Shown here: piece after piece, positions 9,147-18,070 of the stretch
Position numbering within the stretch: the first letter of the stretch is position 1
Layout: each line of letters opens with the position of its first letter
Source: Methylobacter marinus A45
Lineage (GTDB): Bacteria > Pseudomonadota > Gammaproteobacteria > Methylococcales > Methylomonadaceae
Assembly (NCBI RefSeq): GCF_000383855.1
Contig: NZ_KB912877.1
Span: forward strand, 2,592,732 to 2,656,731
Length of the DNA: 64,000 nucleotides
Direction: 5' to 3'
The notes under the pieces: model-generated
What the model saw: only the letters and a program-made list of their open reading frames with translations
Database searches by the model: none
Told to the model about the DNA's origin: nothing
Translations under genes and position numbers: made by a program

Positions 9147-9920
9147 ATGGCTGTCATCAAGCGCGGCCTTCGCGGGATTGCCCTGTTGCTGTTGGCCATG
9201 TCGCTGACCGGCTGCATTTATTGGCTGCGCGCCTATCAGACGTATCTGCAAATGGGCGAGTTCGACCGCTACTTTACCGTGGTGGCGGCCGATGATTTTA
9301 GCCTGGAATTTAAAAAACCGATCATGTACAGCAAGGATTTTATTTCGCTGGCCAGGCTGTATCCCAGTGAGAATGATCCCACGGCAGAGGGGCGGCGCTT
9401 TCGCTATTGGTTCCGTAAGGTCGACAGCCGCAATCAGCCGGTTAAGCCGGAAATCAAATTCTATTCGGATTTAACTTTTAACGAGGAGGATCGCATTACC
9501 TCCTGGTCTTTCTCGTCATTATTCCTGCAGATCGCACCGCCCAAGTTTCTGGAAGTGTCATTACGCTCGATCGGCGGCGCTGAAATCGATGAAGACAAAA
9601 AACAGCTGCGGGCCAACACCGATCTGCTGGAAAAGATTACCGCCGAACTGCCCCGGAAGCCGGCCGTCATCGCGCAGTTGGGCGCGCCGCTGGAAGTGCG
9701 CATCGAGGAACAGAACGAAGTGTACGTTTATCATTTTCTGCTGGAAACCCACAATATAGAAAAAGGCTATGAAGACCGCGCGCTAAGCGAGGTGAAGCTG
9801 ACATTCGATTCGTCGACCCAGGAACTGATCAAAATGGCGGGCCGTTTCGCGGGTCTTAAGGTTTCGATCAACTATCGAAAACTTCTCAATAATGCGGATG
9901 AGCCGGTAAAGACTTTGTAA
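9147..9920 (+). CDS. Uncharacterised lipoprotein
   Basis: Predicted lipoprotein of 257 residues. A basic start (MAVIKRGLRG) is followed by a hydrophobic stretch and the lipobox LTGC, with cysteine 23 as the lipidated residue. The rest is soluble and mixed alpha/beta, with no domain I recognise. The ATG at 9147 begins one base after the hslO stop. An in-frame ATG at 9108 overlapping hslO is possible but would put a polar extension ahead of the signal peptide. Translation with hslO is likely coupled. Function unknown. Confidence 0.75.
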   Translation: MAVIKRGLRGIALLLLAMSLTGCIYWLRAYQTYLQMGEFDRYFTVVAADDFSLEFKKPIMYSKDFISLARLYPSENDPTAEGRRFRYWFRKVDSRNQPVKPEIKFYSDLTFNEEDRITSWSFSSLFLQIAPPKFLEVSLRSIGGAEIDEDKKQLRANTDLLEKITAELPRKPAVIAQLGAPLEVRIEEQNEVYVYHFLLETHNIEKGYEDRALSEVKLTFDSSTQELIKMAGRFAGLKVSINYRKLLNNADEPVKTL

Positions 9921-10181
9921 GCCGGCCGCCGTATCAAAGTCCGTGAACCTGTGCACGGGCCCGTGTCCGGCATTTCACTGGCATGCCTTCGGGGGCTGCA
10001 GCTCAACCCCATCCATACAGGCAAAGCTTATGTTGCTTTGACAGCACTATTAACCTATAGTCTTCCGCGGCCGTCCATCAGGGCTTATGCCGGGATAGGG
10101 AGGGTTACACCATCGACCAAACTATGAAGGGATCAATCGTAGTTGCAATTTGAGTAGTATCTCACTGAAACTTAAAGCTTA

Positions 10182-10778
10182 ATGGAAGAATTATTTATCG
10201 GTTGGCTTAAGGAATACGGTTATATTATCCTGTTCCTGTGGTCCATATTAGAAGGTGAAATCGGCCTGGTCATGGCTGGGATCCTGTCTCATACCGGCGA
10301 TATGCAGTACTTCATGTCGGTTTTTGTGGCGGGTTTAGGCGGTTTTGCCGGCGATCAAATCTACTTTTATATCGGGCGCTTCAACAAAGGCTTTATCCAG
10401 CGCAAACTGCATAGCCAGCGGCGCAAGTTTGCGATCGCGCATCTGCTGCTGAAAAAATACGGCTGGCCTATTATATTCATGCAGCGCTATATGTACGGTT
10501 TGCGCACCGTCATTCCGATGTCGATCGGCATCACCAAATACTCGGCAAAACAGTTTGCCTTGATCAACCTGCTCAGCGCATGGGTATGGGCGGCGATTAC
10601 CATAACCCCGGCTTATTTCTTTGGCGAGCAATTATTAAGCGTATTGGCCTTTGCCAAAGAGCATTGGTATTTTGCATTGCCGGTAGCGGGCGGGCTCATT
10701 TATGGCATTTATGTTTATTTTCATAAGCTGGAGCAGCATTTCCTGCAAAAACGGCAAGGCCGTTTCTCAAGGTTGTAA
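10182..10778 (+). CDS. DedA family membrane protein
   Basis: Inner-membrane protein of 198 residues from the DedA/SNARE-associated (VTT) family, some members of which act as lipid flippases for undecaprenyl phosphate or phospholipids. Visible features are the N-terminal SILEGEIGLVMAG segment, GGFAGDQIYFYIGR, and the central amphipathic motif QRYMYGLRTVIPMSIG (the family's F/R-x-PG-R-x3-P region). Four or more hydrophobic segments follow, and the tail is basic. The exact substrate cannot be told. It has its own upstream region of 260 bases. Confidence 0.88.
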   Translation: MEELFIGWLKEYGYIILFLWSILEGEIGLVMAGILSHTGDMQYFMSVFVAGLGGFAGDQIYFYIGRFNKGFIQRKLHSQRRKFAIAHLLLKKYGWPIIFMQRYMYGLRTVIPMSIGITKYSAKQFALINLLSAWVWAAITITPAYFFGEQLLSVLAFAKEHWYFALPVAGGLIYGIYVYFHKLEQHFLQKRQGRFSRL

Positions 10779-11344
10779 CGCGATAGTACTATTGTATTGA
10801 CTTCCTCATTCATTCCCGTCCGACTGCAAGCGGTCGGACCGGTTCCTTGCGGTTAATATTGGCGGCAAGGCTCCGTTTTGCCTTTTGCCGGTATCGACTT
10901 TTTCATCATGCGCTATTCAAGATTCCCTTGAGGGGCAGGCTTGCAAAAAACCACATCCAGAAGTCTGATAATGATTAAACCGGTATACCCCGCTCTTCCT
11001 ATCGGTTCCATCAATAGACAAAACGGACAAATCCGAGCTTGATTCAGAAGAAAAACAGGTATTTTATCGTTTTGGGAAATATGTCACGGAAATTGAATAT
11101 TAATGGGGATCTATAATTTCCTACTGAAATAGTTGGTATATACTTGGATTCAAGAGTGATCGCATGCATGGATATAAAGGTTGCTCTTACAAATAATATT
11201 AAGTAATCAAAAATTATAATAATTAGGACTTACGCAGTTTGCCTATTCATCCGTCGAAACAAGCGGGTTTAAAACCTGTGGGGGCGACTTCAGTCGCCCC
11301 CACAAGCTTGCGTAAGCCCTGATAATGACATTAGGGGGCATTAT
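10779..11344. other. Intergenic region with a small mobile-type repeat
   Basis: There is no gene in these 566 bases. A short hairpin (GTCCGAC at 10818-10824 with GTCGGAC at 10833-10839) may lie in the 3' end of the DedA transcript. A 95-base nested inverted repeat fills 11226-11320, just 20 bases before the globin gene. Confidence 0.6.
11226..11320. repeat. MITE-like nested inverted repeat
   Basis: The ends are 12-base terminal inverted repeats with one mismatch (AGGACTTACGCA at 11226-11237 region, TGCGTAAGCCCT at 11309-11320). Inside is a perfect 13-bp hairpin with a 2-base loop (11277-11289 with 11292-11304) of the GGGCGACTGAAG repeat family. The size, the ends and the lack of a gene fit a non-autonomous transposable element. 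It lies in the 5' region of the globin-Roadblock operon and could affect its expression. Confidence 0.6.
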
Positions 11345-11908
11345 ATGCCGCATGATTTTGAAAAATTAACGCAATACGCCAAATCGTTCAGCGAGTTGAC
11401 GCCTGAACGGGAAGCCTTGTTAATCGAGGTAGGCGAGCAAATCAAGCCCAAGCTGGCAGGAATTACCGAGGATTTTTACCAGCATCTGCTTGCCATTCCG
11501 GAGGCATCCGCTTTTCTGGAAGGGCGGGTCGAATCACTGAAGAAAACCCATACCCGGTGGATGGAAGGGTTATTCAGCGGGCCTTTCGATAAGGCCTATA
11601 CCGAGCACATGTTCAAAGTGGGCGATGTGCATGTAAAAGTCAATTTGCCGGTTGAATTCATGGCGGGTGCGATGACGTTGATCAATCACCGTCTGATCGC
11701 CCTGATTGTTGAAACCTATGGGGACGATAAAGAATATTGTGCCCAGATATTGAGCGCGATCAGTGCCGTTACCGGCCTGTCGCTCCTGGTAATGCAGCAA
11801 TCCTACCAAGAAGCCAGCCTGGCGGAGGAGCTGGAAAAATTTCTTAAGATTTCCGGCATGAGCCGTGCGCTATTTACCAACCTGGCGACCGCCTACAGAG
11901 ACAAATAG
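11345..11908 (+). CDS. Globin-coupled sensor domain protein (stand-alone)
   Basis: A 187-residue protein made almost only of a sensor-globin domain, as found at the N-terminus of HemAT and globin-coupled diguanylate cyclases. The stretch KVGDVHVKVNLP carries the expected proximal haem ligand at H96, and RWMEGLFSG and LLVMQQSY are family-like. No output domain (methyl-accepting, GGDEF) follows, only a short helical tail. It should bind haem and sense O2 or related gases, and must pass its signal to a partner. The next gene, 9 bases downstream, is a Roadblock/LC7 protein, the most likely partner. Confidence 0.85.
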   Translation: MPHDFEKLTQYAKSFSELTPEREALLIEVGEQIKPKLAGITEDFYQHLLAIPEASAFLEGRVESLKKTHTRWMEGLFSGPFDKAYTEHMFKVGDVHVKVNLPVEFMAGAMTLINHRLIALIVETYGDDKEYCAQILSAISAVTGLSLLVMQQSYQEASLAEELEKFLKISGMSRALFTNLATAYRDK

Positions 11909-11917
11909 GAGATTCTG

Positions 11918-12280
11918 ATGCGTTCAGATATGTTAATTTCAGTACTTTCGGAATTGAACGGTGCTTCCGCGGACATTGAGGCGACAGGTGTCATTTCAAC
12001 CGACGGTTTAATGATGGCTTCCGTGCTGCCGGCTTCATTGGATGAAGACCGGGTCGGCGCCATGAGCGCCGCCATGTTGTCGCTGGGCGACCGTACCGCG
12101 CAGGAACTGGCGCGCGGGGAATTGGAACAGGTGCTGATTAAAGGCGATTTGGGCTATGTGCTGATGACTTATGCCGGCAAGGAAGCGGTATTGACCGTAC
12201 TGGCCAAGCCCAACGCCAAGCTGGGCCTTATTTTCCTGGATGTCAAAAGAGCCGCCAGCAGTATCGCTGAATTGATCTGA
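11918..12280 (+). CDS. Roadblock/LC7 domain protein
   Basis: A 120-residue single-domain protein of the Roadblock/LC7 (MglB-like) superfamily. The fold is seen in the opening helix, the VISTDGLMMAS beta-hairpin, the central helix and the GYVLMTYAG / VLTVLA / LGLIFLDVKRAA strands and helix. Such proteins regulate small GTPases or act as scaffolds. AGGAG lies 6 bases before the ATG and the gene starts 9 bases after the globin-sensor gene, so they form an operon that ends in a terminator at 12345. No MglA-like GTPase is in the window. Confidence 0.85.
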   Translation: MRSDMLISVLSELNGASADIEATGVISTDGLMMASVLPASLDEDRVGAMSAAMLSLGDRTAQELARGELEQVLIKGDLGYVLMTYAGKEAVLTVLAKPNAKLGLIFLDVKRAASSIAELI

Positions 12281-12344
12281 TTGTTCACAAGCGGCCAAAT
12301 GGTATAAGCCGCCGGGCTCTGGCTGTAAAAATTCGGACGGGATC

Positions 12345-12396
12345 AAGACCGCAGGACGGGAAGTCGTAAAAGCATCCCGCCCGCGGCCTTTTATGT
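12345..12396 (+). terminator. Probable Rho-independent terminator
   Basis: A GC-rich imperfect stem (GACCGCAGGACGGGA with TCCCGCCCGCGGCC, with wobbles) is followed by TTTT. It lies 65 bases after the Roadblock gene and before the convergent peroxidase gene. Confidence 0.6.
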
Positions 12397-12437
12397 GTGA
12401 AGCCTGCCCTCAGAGGAGGGCCTGACTACGGAGTCGC

Positions 12438-13799
12438 TCAGTCTGCCAGAGGAAGGCCGCTGGGCACTCTAGCGGGGGCCGTGTATCTGAGATCCAGGCT
12501 GTTGGGGTCGGTCAAGGCGTGTAAATAATCCAGCAGCAGCTTGATTTCGTTGTCATTAAGCGCCACAGGGTTGATTTCTATGCTGTTTGCCAGATTGAAG
12601 CGGCTGGTATCGTCATTATGGACAATAAAATCCTGTGCATCCAGATCCGCGCGGGAGGGCAGGACCGCCTGGGCCGCATCATAAGCATTAAGGCTTTGCT
12701 CTGGATTCAGGTGATGCCTGACCATGGCTTCCAGGGTATTGTAAGCCCCGTCATGCCCCCATGGGCCGGTAACGGCCACGTTGCGAAGCGTTGGGGTTCT
12801 GAACCGATAGCGGTCATTGGCATCGCCTGTGACCTGTTCCCGGCCGTAATCATCATGGCCATTAAAGCCATCGCCTTTTCCCGGACCAATTTGAGGCACG
12901 CCCAGTGCATGGAAATCATGATCCGTTTGGAATTTCCCCGAATGGCAGCTGGCGCATTGGCCTTTGCCGGTAAAAATTTTCAGGCCTTCCGCGGCGCTTT
13001 TGCTCATTGCCTGATTATCACCCTGCAGATATCGGTCGTAAGGGCTGTTATCGGCCCTGTAAGCGGCGGCTTCAAAAGCGCCGATAGCATTGGCTATATG
13101 AGTAAAGGTAACATTTTCAGGCACTTGCAGATCAGGATAAGCGGCGGCAAAAAGCGTGCGATATTCCTCGATTGCCATGACTCTGGCGGTCAACAGGCTC
13201 CATACCTGCTGGAGGTCGCCGGCCGCGGCCGCGTCAGCCACATCATTTTCACCGGCTTGGCCGGCCATCTCGGTATTGGAGGTCGGAGGAAATGCCGCCT
13301 GCGCGGCAAGCGCATGATCCATGCCCATTAAAAATGCATCGCCAGCCGGTGTATTAAAGCCGCTGGGCGCGCTACTGTCCTGTTCAACGCGCCCGTCATG
13401 GAATACGCGGACAAATTCACGTGCGCCGAGGTTAAACAAGTGCGGAGCATTGCGGGGCACGCGTTCGGCGATGGCGTCGCTGCCGCTGCCTGTATCGCGC
13501 ATGATGCCCAGTCCTTTTCCGCCTTCGCCGACACCCAGCGACAGGCCGTCGCCAGTACCGGCAAGAGGATGATGGCACGATGCGCAAGAGGTGTTTTTAT
13601 TGCCCGATAAAATTTTGTCATAAAACAGCAATTTGCCTAATTGCTCTTTTGCCATGTCCCGGGGCGGGAAGTCCATCTCATCGGGGCTAGCCATGGCTTT
13701 GCCGGCGAAAGATAAAGCTGGCGCCAACGCGGACAGGACGAGAGAGACGGAAATTAAGGTCTTTAGTTTTAATCGGGGAGATAAAGCAAAGTGTGTCAT
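12438..13799 (-). CDS. Di-haem cytochrome c peroxidase family protein
   Basis: Periplasmic di-haem protein of 453 residues in the bacterial cytochrome c peroxidase/MauG family. A signal peptide (about residues 1-32, ending ALSFA) is followed by two CxxCH haem-binding sites: CASCHH at 72-76 and CASCHS at 282-286. Between them lie RNAPHLFNLG and VFHDGRV, and after the second site come RFRTPTLRNVAVTGPWGHDGAY, typical of the family. It reduces peroxide or acts as an electron-transfer or oxidising enzyme. MauG-like and surface-associated forms known in methanotrophs cannot be told apart here. It is longer than the typical CcpA (about 340). Confidence 0.9.
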   Translation of the reverse strand: MTHFALSPRLKLKTLISVSLVLSALAPALSFAGKAMASPDEMDFPPRDMAKEQLGKLLFYDKILSGNKNTSCASCHHPLAGTGDGLSLGVGEGGKGLGIMRDTGSGSDAIAERVPRNAPHLFNLGAREFVRVFHDGRVEQDSSAPSGFNTPAGDAFLMGMDHALAAQAAFPPTSNTEMAGQAGENDVADAAAAGDLQQVWSLLTARVMAIEEYRTLFAAAYPDLQVPENVTFTHIANAIGAFEAAAYRADNSPYDRYLQGDNQAMSKSAAEGLKIFTGKGQCASCHSGKFQTDHDFHALGVPQIGPGKGDGFNGHDDYGREQVTGDANDRYRFRTPTLRNVAVTGPWGHDGAYNTLEAMVRHHLNPEQSLNAYDAAQAVLPSRADLDAQDFIVHNDDTSRFNLANSIEINPVALNDNEIKLLLDYLHALTDPNSLDLRYTAPARVPSGLPLAD

Positions 13800-14459
13800 T
13801 TGATTAATCCGTTATTTTTAATTATCAAGCTGTTATATATAGGCGAGAGATTCATTACAGATGACCGGCTGGATTGCGGAAGTAATGAGTAATGAACAAC
13901 CGGCATGGATAAAGCAATATTGATGCCATTTTAGATAAAGGTATTTAATAACAACTAAGATCGTAATGGCATTGGAAGGCTGTTTAAGGGGGAGGGAGTT
14001 CGGGCTTGTGCTTCAGCGGAAACCCGACGCAGGCGGCTCGAGCTCTGCTTTTGTCAATTTGGCCAGCCGCCGCGTATCTTACGGCTATGGTGCTCGGGCA
14101 CGGCTAAAGGAATACATAATTGTTCGTGCGTAATATCAGCTAATAGGGATTTAGTGATATCGGCAGGATATTAAAAAACAGGGCAAATCACCTACTTGAA
14201 ATAGGTGATTTGCCCTGTTTTTTAATTTTGTATGATCTGTTCGATCTCTTTTGATTGGTTACTGCCCGAATGGTCAAAACTATATAACTCAGGGAAGTAA
14301 TAGATATGGATTATTGCGATTTTAAATGATGTATGAATTTCATAACTGATGTTACGCGGCCAGTTGAAGTTAGATCGATTTAATTAATGTGTCGCTAGCG
14401 CGACGGTTTTATTTAATCGGGTTTAATTTTATTTTAGCGGCCCGTCATAACAGGCCGCG
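13800..14459. other. Intergenic region with an isolated strong terminator
   Basis: There is no protein gene in these 660 bases. The stretch is upstream of the peroxidase gene and downstream of the zinc-ribbon gene. It contains a perfect 22-bp hairpin at 14173-14223 that is not close to any gene end. A small RNA ending there is possible, but I see no clear promoter. Confidence 0.5.
14173..14223. terminator. Perfect 22-bp bidirectional terminator hairpin
   Basis: The arms 14173-14194 and 14202-14223 pair perfectly over 22 bp around a loop of about 7 bases. The stem begins with six A and ends with six T, the form of a terminator working on both strands. It lies about 240 bases beyond the stop of the minus-strand zinc-ribbon gene. 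Confidence 0.7.
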
Positions 14460-15635
14460 TTAATAACGGTTGTTCTGGTAATAAGGCATGTTGTAATAAG
14501 AGCCGCTCTGACTATGCTGTAAGGCGCCGGTACTTTCCAGGTAGAAATAAGCCCCGGCAGCCAGCAACAGGGCGGCCAGTGCCGCAAAGCCGATTTTCCA
14601 CCAGCTGTAGGGGCGCTCTCCCTGGACTTCACCGGTGCGGCCATTGATGACGAAGCGATAGGATTTGTTCCGGTAGCGGAACGCGGCCGACCAGACCGGC
14701 AGCAGGCAATGCTTGTAGGTCATGCCGCTGTGCCGGGTACTGACCTGGTGAATCCGTTGGTGATCGCCGCCGATGTCATAGGCGATGTCGCGGTAGATCG
14801 CGCTGTCCATGACCTGCTTGGCATGGTCGAAGCCTTCATCGAGATTGACCTGATAATATTCGCTGCGAAAACCGCTCAGATAGTGTTCATCATAAGGGAT
14901 CAATTGTTCCAGATCCCAGGGTTGCAAGGCATCCAGAATCTTGCGCGGCAATGATTTGCTGGCACCGACCAGCACGTCGTCGAAAAAACGGCTCACATGA
15001 CCTCTGACCGGCGTCCAGCGGATTTTAGGCACGCGCCTGATCTCCGTGACGGTCTGATTGTTGCGCGTGACCCGCACCGGCTGGCTGACATAATAAATAT
15101 CGCCGCGCTCGCCGGTATAATCCGTCTCCGTATCGCTGTCAAAGGTCCAGTAGGGCAGATAAACGCCGGTTAGTTTGGACTGACTGCGCGCATATTTTTT
15201 CACGGCATTGGGCGCGAACCACAAGCCTTTAATCCAGCGTTGGAAGCGCTGGCGCGCTTCGGGCTCATCAATGCGGAACGGCAGCAGCGATTTAGGCTGT
15301 ATGGGTTTGCTGTGCCCGGTGGCCGTGACGATCGGCGAGCCGCAAAAAGGGCATTCGCCGGCATGAATGTTGGCTTCAAACTGAAACCCGGCGCCGCATT
15401 CGTTGCAATGAATCTGCGCTTTAGGCGCTTCCGGATGCGGCTCCGACAGTCGCCTCAGGGCTTCCTGCAGGTCGTATTCCTCAATGACGCCGGCGCGATA
15501 TTCAATATGATTTTCAAAGCCGCAGTAGTCACAGACCAGATGCGTCGTGCCGGGGGCGTATTTGAGCACGGCTCCGCATTGCGCGCACGGAAAACGCCCC
15601 GGCGCTTGCCGGGATGAAGTTTTGGTTTTTAACAC
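14460..15635 (-). CDS. Zinc-ribbon membrane protein (YdjG-like)
   Basis: A protein of about 391 residues with two zinc ribbons near the N-terminus (CAQC...CDYC and CNEC...CPFC), a large soluble middle (WTPVRGHVSRFFDDVLVGAS, HCLLPVW), and one C-terminal membrane segment (GFAALAALLLAAGAYFYL) with a short Tyr/Asn tail. B. subtilis YdjG, which works with the SPFH protein YdjI, has a comparable zinc-ribbon-plus-membrane layout. The SPFH gene lies directly upstream here, supporting that comparison. The start is uncertain: a GTG at 15635, 12 bases past the SPFH stop, is more likely than the longer frame to 15722, which overlaps that gene and translates to low-complexity sequence. Confidence 0.72.
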   Translation of the reverse strand: MLKTKTSSRQAPGRFPCAQCGAVLKYAPGTTHLVCDYCGFENHIEYRAGVIEEYDLQEALRRLSEPHPEAPKAQIHCNECGAGFQFEANIHAGECPFCGSPIVTATGHSKPIQPKSLLPFRIDEPEARQRFQRWIKGLWFAPNAVKKYARSQSKLTGVYLPYWTFDSDTETDYTGERGDIYYVSQPVRVTRNNQTVTEIRRVPKIRWTPVRGHVSRFFDDVLVGASKSLPRKILDALQPWDLEQLIPYDEHYLSGFRSEYYQVNLDEGFDHAKQVMDSAIYRDIAYDIGGDHQRIHQVSTRHSGMTYKHCLLPVWSAAFRYRNKSYRFVINGRTGEVQGERPYSWWKIGFAALAALLLAAGAYFYLESTGALQHSQSGSYYNMPYYQNNRY

Positions 15636-15646
15636 GGACGGCGTGA

Positions 15647-16753
15647 TTATGATTTGGGTAACGGCGGAGGCACCTGCGCGAAGGCGCCGGCCAGTTCGGG
15701 CACCTGTTCGGCCGGCGTCCATTCCGCGAGGCCGGCATGCCAGATCAGGGTCGATCGGTTGATCTCGCCGCTGCTGATTTTCTGATCAAGCACAGGGCGT
15801 TCGAATGGGCCTTGTTGATGTCCGTTGATGGCCGCGTAGTAAACGACGGCCGAGCCGGGCAGGGGCGGCGGTGTCGCCGGGGCTTGCCCGGATGATTGTT
15901 GGGTGAACGCCCGGCTCATCTGACTGGCCACAGCGAATCCCATGCCCATGCCGATGCCTTCGTTGGCGGCGCCGGAGGGATTCTGGGCGGCCGCCGTCAT
16001 CGCCTCGGCGGCCTGATAATGCGTGTAGCGGCTCAGGTCTCCGATGATGCCCATGCTGGTGCGCTTGTCCATGGCCGCTTCGACTTCCGGCGGCAGCGAG
16101 ATGTTTTCGACCAGCAACTGCAGGACTTCCAGCCCATAGGCGGCGAATTCCGGACTGATCATTTGGGTGATGTACTCGCTCAGCTCGTCGTAATTGGCGG
16201 CCAGGTCCAGAATCGGAATGCCCGATTCGCCGATAATGCTGGCAAAACGCGAGACGATCAGGTTGCGCAGTTGGTCGCTGATGCCGGCGGTCTGGAAATG
16301 AGCGCCGGTGCCGACGATTTCCCTGATGAACGTGAGCGGCTCCTTGATGCGGATCGAATAGGTGCCGAAGGCCCGAAGCCGCAGCGGCCCGAACTCCTTG
16401 TCGCGCAGCATGACCGGATTCTTGGTGCCCCACTTCAAGTCGGTAAAGCGGCGCATGTTGAAGAAATACACTTCCGCCTTGAACGGGCTGGAGAAGCCGT
16501 GCGGCCAGCTTTCCAGCGTGGTCAGGATCGGCATGTTGCGCGTCTCGAGCTGATACAGGCCCGGCTCGTAAAAATCAGCCACGCGGCCTTCGCTGACCAG
16601 CACCGCGGTCTGCGATTCGCGCACCGTCAGCATGGCGCCGTATTTGATTTCGTTGCCGTAGCGTTCGAACCGGTAGACCATCGTGTCGCTGGAATCATCG
16701 GTCCATTCGATGACGTCGACAAACTCGCCGAATAACTTATCCAGAATGCCCAC
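15647..16753 (-). CDS. SPFH (YdjI/virion-core-like) protein with C-terminal GYF_2 domain
   Basis: A 368-residue protein. Residues about 20-220 form the SPFH/band-7-like domain of the virion-core-protein type (ESQTAVLVSEGRVADFYEPG, LRAFGTYSIRIKEP, ISPEFAAYGLEV). A Gly/Met-rich stretch (GIGMGMGFAV) and a Pro-rich linker lead to a GYF_2 domain at about 300-352 (GHQQGPF, STLIWHAGLAEWTPA). No membrane segment is seen, so it probably assembles on the membrane with partners. Its neighbours are the zinc-ribbon protein and, upstream, TelA and XpaC, suggesting a membrane-stress complex. In B. subtilis the related YdjI recruits PspA, but no pspA lies here. Confidence 0.85.
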   Translation of the reverse strand: MGILDKLFGEFVDVIEWTDDSSDTMVYRFERYGNEIKYGAMLTVRESQTAVLVSEGRVADFYEPGLYQLETRNMPILTTLESWPHGFSSPFKAEVYFFNMRRFTDLKWGTKNPVMLRDKEFGPLRLRAFGTYSIRIKEPLTFIREIVGTGAHFQTAGISDQLRNLIVSRFASIIGESGIPILDLAANYDELSEYITQMISPEFAAYGLEVLQLLVENISLPPEVEAAMDKRTSMGIIGDLSRYTHYQAAEAMTAAAQNPSGAANEGIGMGMGFAVASQMSRAFTQQSSGQAPATPPPLPGSAVVYYAAINGHQQGPFERPVLDQKISSGEINRSTLIWHAGLAEWTPAEQVPELAGAFAQVPPPLPKS

Positions 16754-16888
16754 TGTGTTGCTCCTGTTTTAGAAAAAATGAATTCATATAAAAACCACGA
16801 AGGACGCGAAGAGAGGTAGGCGGGGTTGGTAAACCCGGCCTGCAAGAAACGACATAATCTTCGTGCTCTTCGGGGTAAGAATCTGTAA

Positions 16889-18043
16889 TTAACCAGTTGC
16901 CTTGGCATGCGCCGAGGCCAGCGTTTTTTTCAGTTCGGTTTCGCATTGCTCCAGCTGCACGACCGCTTCGCTGCGCATCTTCTTGCCCTGGTCGGCGATC
17001 TGCAGGCTTTCCTCTATGGTCGCGATCAGGGTCTGGTTGGCTTTCTTGACCGTTTCAATATCGAATACGCCGCGTTCCAGCTGTTTGCGGGTTTCGGCGT
17101 TGGCCTGCTTCAGGTTTTCGGCATTCGCGGCCAGCAGTTCATTGGTCAGGTCGGTCGCGGCCTTGACCGTTTCGGCCGCCTGCGACGAGCGGTAAATAGT
17201 CACGGCCGTCGCCAATTGCTGGCGCCACAGCGGCACCGTGTTGACAATGGTCGAGTTGATCTTGTTGACCAGTCCCTTGTCGTTTTCCTGCACGAGCCGA
17301 ATGCCGGGCAGGCTTTGCATCGATACCTGCCGGGTCAGGCGCAGGTCATGCACGCGCCGCTCCAGGTCGTCGCGGACCGCGCGCAGATCGCGCAGGTTTT
17401 GCGCGTCGATGACTTCACCGCTGGTTTCGGCTTTCCTGGCCTGTTCCGGAATGACGGCGTCATCGAGTTCGCGCAGTTTCTCCTCGCCGGCGGCGATGTA
17501 ATCCTCGAGCGTATGGAAATAGTCCAGGTTGGCCTGATAAAGCTTGTCCAGCGAGACGATATCGGTCAGCAGATTGGTCTTGTGCCGCTCCAGCTTGTCG
17601 GTAATCATGTCGATCTGTTTGCGCACTTCCTCGTATTGCTGCAGGAACTTGACGACCGGCTTGGCCTTGCCCAGCAGGCGGTCGAAAAAGCCCTGTTTTT
17701 TGTTCGGATCCAGGTCGTCGACCTCGAAGCCGCGTATCGTCGCCACCATTTCGTTCAGGTCATCGCCGGCCGGTCCGATGTCCTTGTTTTTGACCCCGTC
17801 CAGCATGCGGTCGGAAATGGTGGTCAGCTGTTCCTGCGCCTTGCTGCCGAAGAAAATGATCGACTGGGTATTGCGGACATCGATTTCGTTCAGCAACTGC
17901 TTAACCAGTTGTTGCCTCTCCGCCGGCGCCTCGGCAAGCGGGATCATCTCGGCTTTGACGCCCGGGACGATTTCCCTGGATGCGGCGATATTCTCGGAGC
18001 TTGACGTTGATTGAGTCGTCGTGGAGGCTTGCTGTTCACTCAT
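16889..18043 (-). CDS. Toxic anion resistance protein TelA family
   Basis: A soluble, almost wholly helical protein of 384 residues in the TelA/YaaN family, linked to tellurite and cell-envelope stress resistance in other bacteria, mechanism unclear. Family stretches include FFGSKAQEQLTTISDRML, NKKQGFFDRLLGKA and NTVPLWRQQLATAVTIYRS, with long coiled-coil predictions between. The ATG at 18043 is chosen over one seven codons upstream because AGAGGA lies 7 bases before it. It follows the xpaC-like gene by 27 bases. The pairing of XpaC and TelA/YaaN proteins is well known from Bacillus. Confidence 0.88.
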   Translation of the reverse strand: MSEQQASTTTQSTSSSENIAASREIVPGVKAEMIPLAEAPAERQQLVKQLLNEIDVRNTQSIIFFGSKAQEQLTTISDRMLDGVKNKDIGPAGDDLNEMVATIRGFEVDDLDPNKKQGFFDRLLGKAKPVVKFLQQYEEVRKQIDMITDKLERHKTNLLTDIVSLDKLYQANLDYFHTLEDYIAAGEEKLRELDDAVIPEQARKAETSGEVIDAQNLRDLRAVRDDLERRVHDLRLTRQVSMQSLPGIRLVQENDKGLVNKINSTIVNTVPLWRQQLATAVTIYRSSQAAETVKAATDLTNELLAANAENLKQANAETRKQLERGVFDIETVKKANQTLIATIEESLQIADQGKKMRSEAVVQLEQCETELKKTLASAHAKATG

Positions 18044-18070
18044 GATTAAATCCTCTGTGGTCAAAAGGCA

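Noticed and set aside
16907-18004. 365-codon plus-strand frame opposite TelA
   Set aside because: Mirror frame of the highly charged helical TelA gene, with no independent support.
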